Under the pieces are notes generated by a model. The model was given only the letters and a program-made list of their open reading frames with translations. It was not told the origin of the DNA and did not search any database. From Anaerolineae bacterium (GTDB taxonomy: Bacteria > Chloroflexota > Anaerolineae > Anaerolineales > Anaerolineaceae), in NCBI GenBank assembly GCA_016213455.1, contig JACRAG010000294.1, positions 1 through 7,181 of the forward strand: 7,181 bases of DNA, given 5' to 3'. Both the position numbers and the translations under genes were made by a program. Each line of letters starts with the position of its first letter. The stretch's first letter is position 1. This document shows positions 6,330 through 7,181 of the stretch, piece by piece.

Positions 6330-7181
6330 TTAGCGGTCAGCCAGATGATGAAGCGAGATGGATAAGGCCTGGACGATGGCGCCTATGGCACAGGAATGTT
6401 TTCCCAACAATGCCGCAGTGATCCGCACATTGCGCGATGCCACCACCAGGCTGCGCCGCTGTACAGTTAGACGAATAGGCTCCAGGAGCAAATCGCCAAT
6501 TTGGCCAACCGAGCCACCCACGACGACCATACTCGGGTTAAACAAGTTGACAACATTGGCAATAGCTGTTCCCAAGTGCATGCCCGCTTCGGCTGTCAGG
6601 CGTTGGGCCAGATGATCACCCTGCCGGGCCGCGTTCATCACATCTGCCACAGTGATTTTTTCGGTCAGCATCTGGTCTGCCAGAATGGTTCGCTGCCCCA
6701 TCTTCACCGCTTCCATGGCTTTTCGGGCAATCGCCCCACCGCCTGCGATCGCTTCCAGGCACCCACGGTTACCGCAGGTGCACAAAGGCCCGTTCTCGTC
6801 GATGGTGATATGCCCGATTTCTCCGGCGCATCCGGTTGCTCCGCGATAAACCTGTCCATCCAGCAGCAGTCCTGCACCAATCCCGGTTCCAACTTTTATG
6901 TATGCCAGGTTTTTTTCACCGCGACCAGCACCGTAAGCCCATTCGCCCACCGCGCCTAATTCTGCATCATTGTTCAGCGAAACCGGCAGCCCGGTTTTTT
7001 CTTCGAGGAAAGCGCGGATCGGATATCGGTCCCAACCCGGCATGATTGGCGGACCGCTGACGGTTCCTTCGCTTTGCACAATCGGGCCTGGAACACCAAT
7101 GCCAATCGCGCTGATATCTTTGAGGGTTTTTCCGGCTTCCAGTAAAAGCTGGTCAATTAATTTACACACCACCGGCAGAGA
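6330..7181 (-). CDS. ROK-family sugar kinase or transcriptional repressor, 5' end missing
   Basis: The frame is open to the window edge and residues continue before the GTG at 7172, so the start lies outside; 283 residues are visible. Numbered from the GTG, motifs are GIGVPGPI (24-31), SLNNDAELGAVGEW (65-78) with Asp69 as the usual catalytic base, VGTGIGAGLLLDG (94-106), EIGH (118-121), the zinc motif CTCGNRGCLE (131-140; Cys131, 133, 138 with His121) and FNPSMVVVGGSV (211-222). These are the ROK sugar-binding and zinc signatures, all intact. The N-terminal part that decides the subtype is missing: an ATP-binding DxGGT loop near the start means a glucokinase-like kinase, whereas a winged helix before it means a NagC/XylR-type repressor. 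The gene reads into the GH57 glycosidase gene, which fits a role in using or sensing the sugars released. Intact catalytic residues slightly favour a kinase. Confidence 0.9.
   Translation of the reverse strand, partial: SLPVVCKLIDQLLLEAGKTLKDISAIGIGVPGPIVQSEGTVSGPPIMPGWDRYPIRAFLEEKTGLPVSLNNDAELGAVGEWAYGAGRGEKNLAYIKVGTGIGAGLLLDGQVYRGATGCAGEIGHITIDENGPLCTCGNRGCLEAIAGGGAIARKAMEAVKMGQRTILADQMLTEKITVADVMNAARQGDHLAQRLTAEAGMHLGTAIANVVNLFNPSMVVVGGSVGQIGDLLLEPIRLTVQRRSLVVASRNVRITAALLGKHSCAIGAIVQALSISLHHLADR

Overview
The window looks like a chromosomal segment from an anaerobic Chloroflexota bacterium, most likely of the Anaerolineae. This is inferred from three things. The lipoprotein has a Thr/Pro/Glu-rich tether of a kind common there, the GH57 protein carries a glucodextranase-type C-terminal module, and a small Cys-rich protein sits beside a TGS-type nucleoside kinase. 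No rRNA or other phylogenetic marker is present, so the assignment is tentative. There are six protein genes (two cut by the window edges) with short gaps between them. I see no tRNA, rRNA, CRISPR array, insertion sequence or prophage.

Left part (1-985, + strand): the 3' end of a TIM-barrel gene, probably cobamide-remodelling phosphodiesterase CbiR, overlaps cobU by the four bases ATGA. CbiR-type enzymes cut the nucleotide loop of a cobamide to leave adenosylcobinamide phosphate. CobU activates that product with GTP for attachment of a new lower ligand. The pair therefore reads as two consecutive steps of corrinoid salvage and remodelling. A perfect hairpin at the end of cobU lies between it and the convergent next gene and serves mainly the minus strand.

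Middle part (995-3116, - strand): a two-gene unit. A 103-residue protein with five cysteines is followed after 9 bases by a 577-residue nucleoside (uridine-type) kinase with an N-terminal TGS domain and a threonyl-tRNA-synthetase-like second domain. The promoter predicted for this unit would place the transcript start at or next to the ATG, suggesting a leaderless mRNA. It lies just downstream of the terminator of the preceding gene.

Right part (3089-7181, - strand): a ROK-family sugar kinase or repressor, with its N-terminus outside the window, precedes a 1040-residue secreted lipoprotein glycosidase of family GH57 by 66 bases. The glycosidase has an intact catalytic pair and two C-terminal beta-sandwich modules. 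The ROK protein may phosphorylate or sense sugars released by the glycosidase. A strong intrinsic terminator ends this unit.

No wholly new system is obvious. The points most worth following are the Cys-rich protein/nucleoside kinase operon with its leaderless promoter, the coupled cbiR-cobU pair, and the inverted repeat between the ROK and GH57 genes.
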